Assembly (NCBI RefSeq): GCF_005281475.1
Contig: NZ_CP040106.1
Coordinates: 4,120,501 to 4,184,500, forward strand
Length of the DNA: 64,000 nt
Direction of reading: 5' to 3'
DNA from: Echinicola rosea
GTDB taxonomy: Bacteria > Bacteroidota > Bacteroidia > Cytophagales > Cyclobacteriaceae
Shown one piece after another: positions 52,595 to 61,776 of the stretch. The notes under the pieces were generated by a model. That model was given only the letters and a program-made list of their open reading frames with translations, was not told the origin of the DNA and did no database searches. The number at the start of each line of letters is the position of its first letter. The stretch's first letter is position 1. The position numbers and the translations under genes were made by a program.

Positions 52595-54322
52595 CTATTT
52601 CTCCCAAAATGAGAAAACCTCTTTAAGCTGGTAATAGGCCTTTTTTCTTTCTCTGCGTTCATTGACCACTCCCCACTCCCTAAAGCCAGTGGCAGGGGTT
52701 CCTTTGTATTTGCTGCGGTAGTCATTATAACTCCAAATGGAAAAACCTGTGACATACGGCAGGTTTTTTAAGCCTTTTAGTTCGGTGACTAGCTCTTCAC
52801 TTAATTCCGCAGCAGGGGCAGGCCCTATTTGGCTTTTACCGATTTCTGAAATGAAGATGGGCTTACCCGGAAATTTCTCATGGGTCTTCTGTGCAAGCTT
52901 CATCGCCTCGCCGTAGGAATTCATGGAGATAAAATCCACTTTTTCATAAGGTTCTGTTCCCACCTCACCTTGACGGTATGAAGTTATCGTCACGTAAGTC
53001 TTCAGTCTAGTAGCGTCAAGTTTTTCTACATAATCGAGCATGGAATTGACATACTTATACTGGGCAGTGGTCATTGCTTTTTCGGACCATTCTCCTTTTG
53101 GGTCACGGAGCTCGTTTCCCACGCTCCAGGCGACTACACTAGGATGGTTATAATCCCGCTCCACCATTTCCTTGAGCCATTGTTTGGTCAGTGGGTTATC
53201 AGGGAAAGCCTGAGGATCATCATCGCCCCACACGGGAATTTCACCTACCAACAGAAACCCTATACTGTCGCAAAGGTCAAGCAAGTTTTCTGAATAGGGA
53301 GCATGCATCAGACGGGCAAAATCTCCCCCAAGGTTATACTTAATGTCCATCATGTCTTTACGCACCAAGGGGTCCGGTTCGGTATTGCCATAGGATGGGT
53401 GATCATGCACACGGTTCACACCATTCAGGCGTACTGGTTTATTGTTAAGGAAAAACTGTTCTCCCCTGACTTCAAACTTCCTAATGCCAAACTTATCCGT
53501 ATCCAGGTCTACTGTTTTGCCATCCACGGTCACTTGACTGGTCAAGGAATAAAGGTTCGGCGCATCTACACACCACAATTTGTAATCGGCCAAGCTCCTA
53601 TTGAATTTTATTTCCGAAAAGACCTCCTCCCCAGGCGCCACATCTTTGGTCGCATAAACGGTATCCTGCTGCTGATCAATCGTGGCCCTTATATCAGCTT
53701 TAACGGTTTTTGAACTGTTATTTTTCAGCCTATATCTAATGGCAAATTGCACTTCATCACGCTCAAAATCGGGTATGGCAGAAATATGTTGGCTCACAAG
53801 CCTTATCGGTTCATGCGCCTCTAGGGTTACCTCTCGGCTTATGCCTCCCCACGGCCACCAAGCTCCACGGTTATAGGAGTTATCTGCCATCACGACCAAT
53901 GAATTGCTTCCCTCACGCTTTATAACATCAGTGACATTGAATCCAAAGGGCGTATAGCCTCCCACATGCTCACCTAAGAATTGACCATTAAGCCAAACTT
54001 TGGATGTTTGGTAAACAGCACCAAAATGCACCCTGACATGTTTACCCCTCCAGTCATCAGGGATTTGAAATTCCTTCCTGTAAAAGCCTCGCCCCACAAA
54101 GTCCGCATAGCGGGACCTAGTATCCCAGTTGCCTGGTACTTTTAAGGTGTCCCAAGAAGAATAATCAGCAGTCAGCAATTGGTCTTTTCCTATATTATTG
54201 GAAGCCAAAAATTGCCAAGTCCCATTTAATGAAATGGCCTCTTGGTATTGCCCAAAGGGCAACTCCTTTTGCCCACAAGACACAAAAGCCATAAATAGGA
54301 ATAACAAACTCAATTGTTTCAT
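52595..54322 (-). CDS. GH2 glycosidase lipoprotein
   Basis: GH2 enzyme of 575 aa from the start at 54322, which gives a lipoprotein leader (MKQLSLLFLFMAFVSC, C16) and leaves a 67-base gap to the upstream gene; a start at 54448 would overlap that gene. Domains: jelly roll about 25-180 (ISLNGTWQFL, WLNGQFLGEHVGGYTPF), Ig-like, then a barrel with VNRVHDHPSYG, acid/base Glu in AWSVGNELRD and nucleophile Glu in IFISEIGKS. It lacks the C-terminal domains of the other two GH2 proteins. It resembles beta-glucuronidase/galactosidase relatives; beta-galactosidase is inferred from context. Confidence 0.87.
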   Translation of the reverse strand: MKQLSLLFLFMAFVSCGQKELPFGQYQEAISLNGTWQFLASNNIGKDQLLTADYSSWDTLKVPGNWDTRSRYADFVGRGFYRKEFQIPDDWRGKHVRVHFGAVYQTSKVWLNGQFLGEHVGGYTPFGFNVTDVIKREGSNSLVVMADNSYNRGAWWPWGGISREVTLEAHEPIRLVSQHISAIPDFERDEVQFAIRYRLKNNSSKTVKADIRATIDQQQDTVYATKDVAPGEEVFSEIKFNRSLADYKLWCVDAPNLYSLTSQVTVDGKTVDLDTDKFGIRKFEVRGEQFFLNNKPVRLNGVNRVHDHPSYGNTEPDPLVRKDMMDIKYNLGGDFARLMHAPYSENLLDLCDSIGFLLVGEIPVWGDDDPQAFPDNPLTKQWLKEMVERDYNHPSVVAWSVGNELRDPKGEWSEKAMTTAQYKYVNSMLDYVEKLDATRLKTYVTITSYRQGEVGTEPYEKVDFISMNSYGEAMKLAQKTHEKFPGKPIFISEIGKSQIGPAPAAELSEELVTELKGLKNLPYVTGFSIWSYNDYRSKYKGTPATGFREWGVVNERRERKKAYYQLKEVFSFWEK

Positions 54323-54389
54323 TTTTTTGTTCGGTTTAAGCGTGACGATAGCCTGTCTGTTCATGATACTGAATGTTTCTATAGTCCTC

Positions 54390-55523
54390 TCACGGAGCAT
54401 GCTTGACAATGGACAACGGAAGCTGGACATTGAAGGAATGGCGGACATTGTCGGAGTCTATGGTATCAGCTGCGCACATCAAGGCTATTGGTTCCCCGTT
54501 TTCTATAAATAATTGTGGCCGCTCTAAATGATCCAGCTTTACAGTGGTACCATCTTCCCAAGTGACCGTACGGTCAGAAACTTCAAAGTATTTCCCTTTT
54601 TCCCACTTAATGCCATCCTCCGAGTCGTAATGGACCAATGAAAAAACCCGTTCACTGCCTATGAACTTTATGCGCTTGACTATCGCACGGTATTTTCCAT
54701 CTTGAAACCAGATGTACGGATCTTCAGCTGGAAAGCGTTCTCCTTCGAAAGTAAACACTGGATCGGGATATTTCTTAAAAGGCCCTGTAGGCGAATCGGC
54801 AATAGCGACCATGTGTACCACTGGCCCACCTCCTGGAAGTGGCTCTTTTTTCCCTACGGCTTTATAAACCATTAAAACCTTTCCGTCCTCCATTTGACAC
54901 ACGGAAGGATTGGAAGTCATCAGTGCATCATGGGCACTGCTGTCCGAAGCAATGTCCAACACAGGCTGGTCAAACCGCTTCCAAGGACCGTTTGGACTAT
55001 CGGCCACGGCTACGCCTATACGTTGATTGTTTCGGTGTTCCCAATTGATCCTGGGTTTGCCTGGTACACTTACGATTTCTTTATTACCTCTATTCCCCAT
55101 ATAGTATAGGTAGTACTTTCCATCGATCTTGTGGGTCGTCGGATTATGAGTGGTGGCACCATCCCAGTATTCCAGTCCACGATCAGGAAGGGCTACATCA
55201 CGAAATTCGTAGGGTCCAAAGGGAGACTTGGCCACGGCATGGCCGATCTGGGAATAATTAACCCACTCCCATCCAATATCCTTAGGCCAAAAAGAATACA
55301 TCATATGGTAAAGGCCATCATCTCCCTTTACCACAGACCCACCCCAGATGCTGGCCGTATCACTTGAAAAGACAGAACGATCGGCTATTTTCCCGAGTTT
55401 AATCTCGAAATCAGGCGATTCCTTCTTTTCATTTATTTTCTCTGAATGGCCACAACCATAGACCATTAAAGTGACTATGCCCAGGAATACGCTTGTAGAA
55501 AGGTTCCTTAGTTTTTTTTCCAT
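54390..55523 (-). CDS. Five-bladed beta-propeller glycosidase-like lipoprotein
   Basis: Protein of 377 aa, lipoprotein (MVYGC, C24), closely related to the product of 40149-41285 and to the N-terminal half of the IS-split gene. Shared blocks: ASIWGGSVVKGDDGLYHMMYSFW, THNPTTHKIDGKYYLYYMGN, HRNNQRIGVAVADSPNGPWKRFD, NPSVCQMEDGKVLMVYKA, and PAEDPYIWFQDGKYRAIVK, ending in HSFNVQLPLS. No known catalytic set can be assigned. It lies between a sulfatase (upstream) and GH2 (downstream) in the core locus, implying a step in galactan oligosaccharide breakdown. Distant GH43/GH117-like fold; family number unknown. Confidence 0.7.
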   Translation of the reverse strand: MEKKLRNLSTSVFLGIVTLMVYGCGHSEKINEKKESPDFEIKLGKIADRSVFSSDTASIWGGSVVKGDDGLYHMMYSFWPKDIGWEWVNYSQIGHAVAKSPFGPYEFRDVALPDRGLEYWDGATTHNPTTHKIDGKYYLYYMGNRGNKEIVSVPGKPRINWEHRNNQRIGVAVADSPNGPWKRFDQPVLDIASDSSAHDALMTSNPSVCQMEDGKVLMVYKAVGKKEPLPGGGPVVHMVAIADSPTGPFKKYPDPVFTFEGERFPAEDPYIWFQDGKYRAIVKRIKFIGSERVFSLVHYDSEDGIKWEKGKYFEVSDRTVTWEDGTTVKLDHLERPQLFIENGEPIALMCAADTIDSDNVRHSFNVQLPLSIVKHAP

Positions 55524-55573
55524 TTAACCATTATTTTGGGTATTGTTCGTATCTGAAACCACTGTTCTTATTA

Positions 55574-57100
55574 TTAGTGGAAGGGATGCACCACCTCTTC
55601 ATCTGGACTTCGGAACACATACGGTTTCCATGATTCATATCGTTCCTTCCACTCTTCCAAAGTCCGTGTCGGGTATTTTGACGACAAACCGCCCATCCGA
55701 AATTCTTGCGATACTCCTTGGTCGTGGATGGACTTCCTCCATTCATAGAGCTCTGCTAACAGCGTATCCTTGATGGCCCCATATTCCTTCTCATACGCAA
55801 GGTTTTGGAGCTCATAGGGATCTCTTGAAATATGGTACAGTTCGAATTCAGGCTTTGTTGGAGCAAAGAATTTTGCCTGATCTTCATTGAGCTTGCCCTC
55901 TAGGTACATCACGTTCATCTCTGCCAACATGGGATAGTTATCTTCTTTATATCCGCTAAACTGTAGCCAAGCCCTTTCGGGCATAAGATTGTGGATCAGT
56001 TTATATTCTTCGGACCTGATCGTCCGCATGGCATCATGAGTATCACCCATCCTGTCCCTTGCAGCAAAAATGTACTGGCGAGTTGACAAATGATCCGAAA
56101 ACAGTGACTTCCCGTGCAATGGAGTAGTGGGCTTTACCCCCGCTGCATCCAAAATAGAAGCCGTCACATCGATGCTCTGTACCAAATCATCACGAACACG
56201 ACCTGCTTCAATCTGCCCAGGCCATCGCATGATCAAGGGCACTTGGATTCCTGGGTCATACAGGAACTGCTTGCCCCGGATGTGGCATCTTCCATTGTCA
56301 CCGATCAAAATGACCAAGGTATTTTTCGCCAGACCTTCATCTTCCAACCTGCAGAGTATCTCTCCAATTTCCCGATCACAGAGCTGCATCTGCTCCAGAC
56401 CGTTTGCCCAATCACGTCTGGCAAATGGGGTGTCAGCATAATATGGAGGTAGCACCACCTCATCGATGGCAATAGGGTTTAAGGGATCCCTTTTCCATGC
56501 ACGGTGGGTACCGGTAAGTGTAATTTGGGCAAAGAAGGGCTGTCCCTTCTTACGGTCTTTCCAATCATCGCCCATAAATCCCAAATCACCCTTAAAGTTG
56601 GCATCCGTTTTAGTGGACTTCATCAAGGCGGTATAATAGCCCGCTTCTTTCAGTAATAGTGGCAGGGGCTTTATGCCATGAGGCAATTCTTCTTTATCCT
56701 TCTCAGCTGTTCGGTGTTGCTGTGCTCCGATGTAATTTTGATGAAATCCAGTAAGCATGGCTGACCGGGACGTGGAGCATACGGGACTGGTGCAAAACGC
56801 ATTGGTATATCGTGCTCCTTGACTGGCCAATTCATCCGTAATGGGAGTCTGGATACCCTCGGTCCCATAGCATCCAAGATCATTACTCCAATCCTCCAAC
56901 ATGATCCAAACGATATTGGGCCGGGAACCTTCATTATCATTCTGAGCCTTGCTCGATGATGGCATCAACAGTAAAACACTCCACGAAACCATTAAGAAAA
57001 CTACGCTAGTTTTGGTTACATGATACCGAATCAAAGATGCAGCTACTGTTTTATAAAAAGAACTGTAACACATATATCTATTATTTGGATCCATTGACAT
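55574..57100 (-). CDS. S1-family sulfatase with CSTSR site
   Basis: Sulfatase of 508 aa with an N-terminal hydrophobic segment (about 32-52, ending SKAQ) that acts as signal peptide; the leader is long, so a start at M10 (57073) is possible. IMLEDWSNDLGCYG (66-79) gives metal ligands. The maturation site reads C108-S-T-S-R in SPVCSTSRSAMLTG, with Thr at the position normally Pro or Ala, a variant seen in some Bacteroidota sulfatases of the heparan/sulfoglucosamine type. GDNGRCHIRGKQ follows later. It is the first enzyme gene after SusD, 25 bases away, hence a prominent member of the core operon. Confidence 0.9.
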   Translation of the reverse strand: MSMDPNNRYMCYSSFYKTVAASLIRYHVTKTSVVFLMVSWSVLLLMPSSSKAQNDNEGSRPNIVWIMLEDWSNDLGCYGTEGIQTPITDELASQGARYTNAFCTSPVCSTSRSAMLTGFHQNYIGAQQHRTAEKDKEELPHGIKPLPLLLKEAGYYTALMKSTKTDANFKGDLGFMGDDWKDRKKGQPFFAQITLTGTHRAWKRDPLNPIAIDEVVLPPYYADTPFARRDWANGLEQMQLCDREIGEILCRLEDEGLAKNTLVILIGDNGRCHIRGKQFLYDPGIQVPLIMRWPGQIEAGRVRDDLVQSIDVTASILDAAGVKPTTPLHGKSLFSDHLSTRQYIFAARDRMGDTHDAMRTIRSEEYKLIHNLMPERAWLQFSGYKEDNYPMLAEMNVMYLEGKLNEDQAKFFAPTKPEFELYHISRDPYELQNLAYEKEYGAIKDTLLAELYEWRKSIHDQGVSQEFRMGGLSSKYPTRTLEEWKERYESWKPYVFRSPDEEVVHPFH

Positions 57101-57125
57101 CTAATACTGATCTATATTCAATATT

Positions 57126-58583
57126 TTACTTCCAAGGACCATTTTGGTCTAGATTGGAATTGGTAAGCACTTCATTTTCCGGGATTGGAAAATACCGATG
57201 CTTGGGTTGAACAGGACGTGTCGGAAACCAATAATTGGTAACTTCTCCGACTTCCAAAAACTCACCTGTCCTGGTCATATCAAACCAACGGTCCGCCTCA
57301 AATGCCAACTCCCATGATCGCTCCTGCATAATGGCTGCCAAGTACTCCTCCAAGGTGATCGCAGAAGGAAGTGGGGCAAGACCTGCCCGATCCCTAACCT
57401 CATTGACCATTTGAAGTCCTTCCCCTTGGACCTGACCACTTGCTCTTGCGCTGGCTTCGGCATAAATGAGCAATATATCAGCATACCGTAATATCGGGAA
57501 ATTGGTCTCGTTTCTAGCACCATTGGCCATAGGATCGGCATATTTTGCGATGATCACCCTTTCTTTCAGGTTTGGGTCATTATCCATGGTATGAAGCACT
57601 CCTTGGCTGTCCACAAAAGAGGTGTCCATTAACTGCTTCCGTAAATCATCATCAGCATAGGAATGATAAAACTGCTCAAATGCAAAACTGGATCCCCAAG
57701 CGGTAGCGGCATAGACGCCGTTTGACCCTGCTGGTGCCAAATAGGAGGTAAAACTCTGGGACTGGAGATTTGGACTACGCGAAAATTCCACAGCAAAGAT
57801 ATTTTCCACCCTATTGGCATTTTCACGGCTTACGTCCCAAAGTTCCCCTGGGCTGTCCACCAGCCGATAAGTACCGTCATCCATCACCATCTTGGCCATG
57901 TCCCTTGCCTCTGCATACTGTTCATTATAAAGATATACTTTTGCCAATAATCCTTGGGCGGCTCCTTGTGAAGCCCTTCCGCTCACCTCTGGAATTCCCG
58001 GACTTAAAATATCACTTGCCTCTTGTAAGTCCTGGATGATCTGATCGTAAATCTCTGAAGAAGGGTTCTTGGGTGATTCAATATCCGCTAAGCTCCCTGT
58101 GGGAAGGGTTTTTAGTGGTACATCCCCAAAAGTCTTCACCAAATTAAAATAATATAATCCTCGCAGGAATTTAGCTTCGCCCACAATTTGGTCCCGGCGA
58201 GATTCATCCATGTCGATTTGCGGAACGTTCTGAATGACCAGGTTGACATTATTGATACCATTATAGCTTTCGTTCCAAAACTGCTCCACTTGATCGTGGG
58301 TAGCATCGTAGGTGAATTCGGTCAGCAAGTTCCGTCCCACCACTGGCTTGGGAAACATTTGGTCTGCCGAATAATCACCAAGCATCCAAATGGACTGCCC
58401 GTACATGCCGGGTTTGGTAAGTGCTCCATAAGCCGCAGTGATGGCTGATTCTGCATCCTCCGCAGTATTATAATATTCATTGATCGTCAAAAAACTATAG
58501 GGTGTTTCTTCCAGATCACTGCAAGAAAACAGTGTCATTGCCAAAACAATGGCGCTCACAATGTGTTTGGTATAGATATTCAT
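57126..58583 (-). CDS. susD: SusD-like glycan-binding lipoprotein
   Basis: Outer-membrane surface lipoprotein of 485 aa (LFSC, C21) that holds oligosaccharides on top of the SusC channel. Family marks: SFLTINEYYNTAEDAESAITAAYGAL, LRGLYYFNLVKTFGDVPLKT, TPR-like helices through about 300, and the C-terminal LRYADILLIYAEA, WELAFEADRWFDMTRTG and KHRYFPIPENEVLTN blocks. It lies 17 bases after SusC. It is the only SusD in the window, so it probably defines the importer for the whole galactan locus. Confidence 0.95.
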   Translation of the reverse strand: MNIYTKHIVSAIVLAMTLFSCSDLEETPYSFLTINEYYNTAEDAESAITAAYGALTKPGMYGQSIWMLGDYSADQMFPKPVVGRNLLTEFTYDATHDQVEQFWNESYNGINNVNLVIQNVPQIDMDESRRDQIVGEAKFLRGLYYFNLVKTFGDVPLKTLPTGSLADIESPKNPSSEIYDQIIQDLQEASDILSPGIPEVSGRASQGAAQGLLAKVYLYNEQYAEARDMAKMVMDDGTYRLVDSPGELWDVSRENANRVENIFAVEFSRSPNLQSQSFTSYLAPAGSNGVYAATAWGSSFAFEQFYHSYADDDLRKQLMDTSFVDSQGVLHTMDNDPNLKERVIIAKYADPMANGARNETNFPILRYADILLIYAEASARASGQVQGEGLQMVNEVRDRAGLAPLPSAITLEEYLAAIMQERSWELAFEADRWFDMTRTGEFLEVGEVTNYWFPTRPVQPKHRYFPIPENEVLTNSNLDQNGPWK

Positions 58584-58600
58584 GGCTTTTTGGGTTATGA

Positions 58601-61600
58601 TTAAAATGATACTTGGACACCGAGCAAATAAGATTTTGCCCTAGGATAGGGATCTCTGTCAATCCCAAAATTGGTAACATTATTAACACCAGTGGTGTTT
58701 AGCTCCGGATCATATCCGGAATAATCCGTCCAGGTGACTAAATTGGTAAGGCTGGTATACAGCCTCAGTCTGGACAACCAATCTATTTGGGACACTTCAA
58801 AAGTATATCCTAATTGAATATTCTTTAACCGGATAAAGGATCCATCCTCAATATATCGGCTGCTTTGGAGTAATCTGCCACTTTGTGATGGTCGGATATA
58901 TTCATTACTAGGATTTTCGGATGACCAATGGTTGACGACTTCTGCGAGTTGGTTGGTGCCAAATACAGCTGACTCCAATTGCATTCTTCTGTTGAAGAAT
59001 ACATCATTACCCATGTTACCCTGCACAAAAATTGAGAGATCAAATGCTTTGTAGCGGAAATTGTTGGTTATCCCAAAAATAAAATCGGGATTGGGGTCTC
59101 CAATGATCTGCCGGTCAGCTGCACTAAATGCCCCGTCTCCGTTGATATCAGCGTACCTTGCATCTCCTGGTTGTGCCGATGGCATGTGACTGTTGGCTAT
59201 ATCATCCGATTCCTGCCACACTCCATCCCATACGTAACCATAAAATGTTCCTACTGGATAGCCTACTTTTAGCAAACTGCCGTTAGCAAAAGCTCCTACT
59301 CCTCCATCACCGGTAGGGATCACTTCATCTACTTCACCTGTGATTTTAAGAATTTTGTTTCGGTTACGGGAATAGTTTGCTGATACCTCCCAGTTCAGCT
59401 GGCTGTCGATGACCACTGCGTTCAGTCCCAGCTCAAATCCTTTGTTCTCGATTTCGCCAAAGTTCCCAAATATAGTGTTAAAGCCAGAAGACGATGGTAT
59501 CCTACGGGAAATCAACAAATCTTCGGTTCGCTTGTGATAATAATCAAATGTCAACATCAACTGGTTGTTCCATAAACCTACATCCATGCCGACATCGGCC
59601 TGGTTGGTACGTTCCCACTTGATATCTGGATTGGCCACTCCTGTGGGGCTAATTCCGATATTCAGTTCGTTTCCAAAATTATAGTTGCTCCCACTGGTCA
59701 ATCTCGGAAAGGATTGGTAAAGCGGAATGTTGGCATTTCCGGTGACCCCATAGCTCACCCTTAATTTCAGATCACTGATCAGCTCACTATCCATTAAGAA
59801 GTCTTCTTCTTTTACCCTCCACGCCAAGGCTGCAGAAGGGAAAAAACCCCATTTATTGTTTTGGCCAAACCTACTGGAACCATCGGCCCTTCCGGTCAAG
59901 GTAAGTAAATACTTGTCCAATAGGATATAGTTTACCCTAGCAGTCCAAGAGTCCAATCTCCAACTATTTTTATTAGAGGAAATATTCCTGTTGGAAACTA
60001 GGCCGAGATTATTGTTTACCAAAAGGTCAGTGGACAGTTCACTTCCTCCTGCAAGAGAGCTAACCCCTGTGTAGCGCTGGGTGGAAAATACCCCAGTAAT
60101 ATTGAAGTCATGTGCCTCACCGATCTTTTTGGAATAATTCAGGACACTTTCGTGGATCAGGGAGTTTTGATCCAAGTTCCCTATTCCGGCGACACCACTG
60201 TTGATCCTGCCCATGGGGACATCTGTTCCCGTATAGGTGTCCTTACGGTCATGGAAAACATCCACGCCAATGTTCCCTCGGTATGTCAATCCTTTCGCAA
60301 TATCCACATGGACATAAAAATTGCTGAGCAGCCTGGTATTGGTACTCCGATTGAGTACTTGGGTCATAGCCAATGGATTGGCCTGTAATTCAAAATTGGC
60401 ATTGATGTCCCCAAAATAGGTGTAATCTCCCTGATCAGTATATGGTGCAAAAATAGGTGGGGCAAAGAGTGCCGCAGTTACGGTTCCCATATTTTCACTT
60501 TCGTAAGTGGTCCCTGTGATGGCGCCATTACTTACGACATAATTATAATTAAGGTTAATACCGATCTTCACCCGATCTTGCAATTCATTTTCCAGGTTGA
60601 GCCGTGAGGAAATCCGCTCAAAATCGGAATTTTCAATTATCCCTTGCTGATCAAAATAATTAAAACTGAGATTATAAACTGTTTTTTCGCTCCCTCCAGC
60701 GAAAGACAGCTGATGGTTTTGGATAGGTGCATTCCTGAAAATAACATCCTGCCAATCTGTGTCGTGATAGGTAATACCATCCAAGGCCCCTGGATTGATT
60801 TCATTGTTGAGTGCGAGAAACTCCTCTGCATTCATCATATCCAGTTTTTTGGTTACCTCTTGGACACCGTAGTAGGCATTGTAATTGATCTTTGTCTTTC
60901 CCTTTTCTCCTTTTTTAGTAGTGATGAGGATCACGCCGTTTGCACCTCTGGCACCGTAAATGCTAGTGGCCGATGCATCTTTCAGCACTTCGATAGAGGC
61001 GATGTCATTGGGATTGATCGTGGACAAGGGATTTAACTGGCCGCCGGCAGAATTCTGGGCCGTGGTCGATCCTGGAGCCGATCCACCCGCCACAATAGGA
61101 AAGCCGTCAATCACATACAAGGGCTCATTTGAGGTGCTCAAGGAATTACCTCCTCGAATCTTGACACTTGTAGCCCCTCCAGGCGCACCGGAATTTTGAG
61201 TAATTTCCACCCCTGCTACACGCCCTTGTAGCCCTTGATCCAAGGATGAAATGGGGGTTTTGTTCAATTCTTCAGAAGAAACCGAAGCAACGGAACCAGT
61301 CAAATCGGATTTTTTAACCGAACCATACCCTACTACCACTACCTCCTCCAAGGACTCGGTATCAGATGATAGGATCACATTAAAATTGCTTTTTCCGTTA
61401 AGAGGGATCTCTTTGGACTCGAACCCCACAAAGGATACTACAATGACCTGTTGGTCATCTTGGACAGTCAAGGAAAAGTTCCCATCCAAATCTGTTACTG
61501 TACCGTTTGAGGTGTTTTTCTCCACTACAGTAGCACCTGGAAGAGGAAGCCCTTCTTCATCCACTACTGTTCCGGTGACTTCAAAAGAAGTGGTCTTGAC

Positions 61601-61720
61601 GTCCCTATACTCATTAGCTTTTGATTCGATGGTAGGGGTATTGGTTTTGCTCAGGGCATATCCGTCCTGGTAGGTTAAGCCCAAGGCCAAACCTATCAAA
61701 ATTACATTAATTGATTTCAT
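58601..61720 (-). CDS. susC: SusC-like TonB-dependent oligosaccharide transporter
   Basis: Outer-membrane transporter of about 1039 aa from the start at 61720, which gives a signal peptide (MKSINVILIGLALGLTYQ); the frame is open 23 codons further up. A carboxypeptidase D-like domain (FEVTGTVVDEEGLPLPGATV, TDLDGNFSL) precedes the TonB-box/plug (EEVVVVGYGSVKKSDLTGSV, IRGGNSLSTSNEPLYVIDGFP, SIYGARGANGVILITTKKG). The rest is a beta-barrel ending in aromatic F (GVQVSF). It starts 56 bases after the FAD oxidoreductase stop. It works with the SusD protein downstream to import agar/porphyran oligosaccharides. Confidence 0.96.
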   Translation of the reverse strand: MKSINVILIGLALGLTYQDGYALSKTNTPTIESKANEYRDVKTTSFEVTGTVVDEEGLPLPGATVVEKNTSNGTVTDLDGNFSLTVQDDQQVIVVSFVGFESKEIPLNGKSNFNVILSSDTESLEEVVVVGYGSVKKSDLTGSVASVSSEELNKTPISSLDQGLQGRVAGVEITQNSGAPGGATSVKIRGGNSLSTSNEPLYVIDGFPIVAGGSAPGSTTAQNSAGGQLNPLSTINPNDIASIEVLKDASATSIYGARGANGVILITTKKGEKGKTKINYNAYYGVQEVTKKLDMMNAEEFLALNNEINPGALDGITYHDTDWQDVIFRNAPIQNHQLSFAGGSEKTVYNLSFNYFDQQGIIENSDFERISSRLNLENELQDRVKIGINLNYNYVVSNGAITGTTYESENMGTVTAALFAPPIFAPYTDQGDYTYFGDINANFELQANPLAMTQVLNRSTNTRLLSNFYVHVDIAKGLTYRGNIGVDVFHDRKDTYTGTDVPMGRINSGVAGIGNLDQNSLIHESVLNYSKKIGEAHDFNITGVFSTQRYTGVSSLAGGSELSTDLLVNNNLGLVSNRNISSNKNSWRLDSWTARVNYILLDKYLLTLTGRADGSSRFGQNNKWGFFPSAALAWRVKEEDFLMDSELISDLKLRVSYGVTGNANIPLYQSFPRLTSGSNYNFGNELNIGISPTGVANPDIKWERTNQADVGMDVGLWNNQLMLTFDYYHKRTEDLLISRRIPSSSGFNTIFGNFGEIENKGFELGLNAVVIDSQLNWEVSANYSRNRNKILKITGEVDEVIPTGDGGVGAFANGSLLKVGYPVGTFYGYVWDGVWQESDDIANSHMPSAQPGDARYADINGDGAFSAADRQIIGDPNPDFIFGITNNFRYKAFDLSIFVQGNMGNDVFFNRRMQLESAVFGTNQLAEVVNHWSSENPSNEYIRPSQSGRLLQSSRYIEDGSFIRLKNIQLGYTFEVSQIDWLSRLRLYTSLTNLVTWTDYSGYDPELNTTGVNNVTNFGIDRDPYPRAKSYLLGVQVSF

Positions 61721-61776
61721 TATTTCGGGTTTTAAGGTTATTTGATCATAAGAACATGAATAGTTACAAACCTCTA

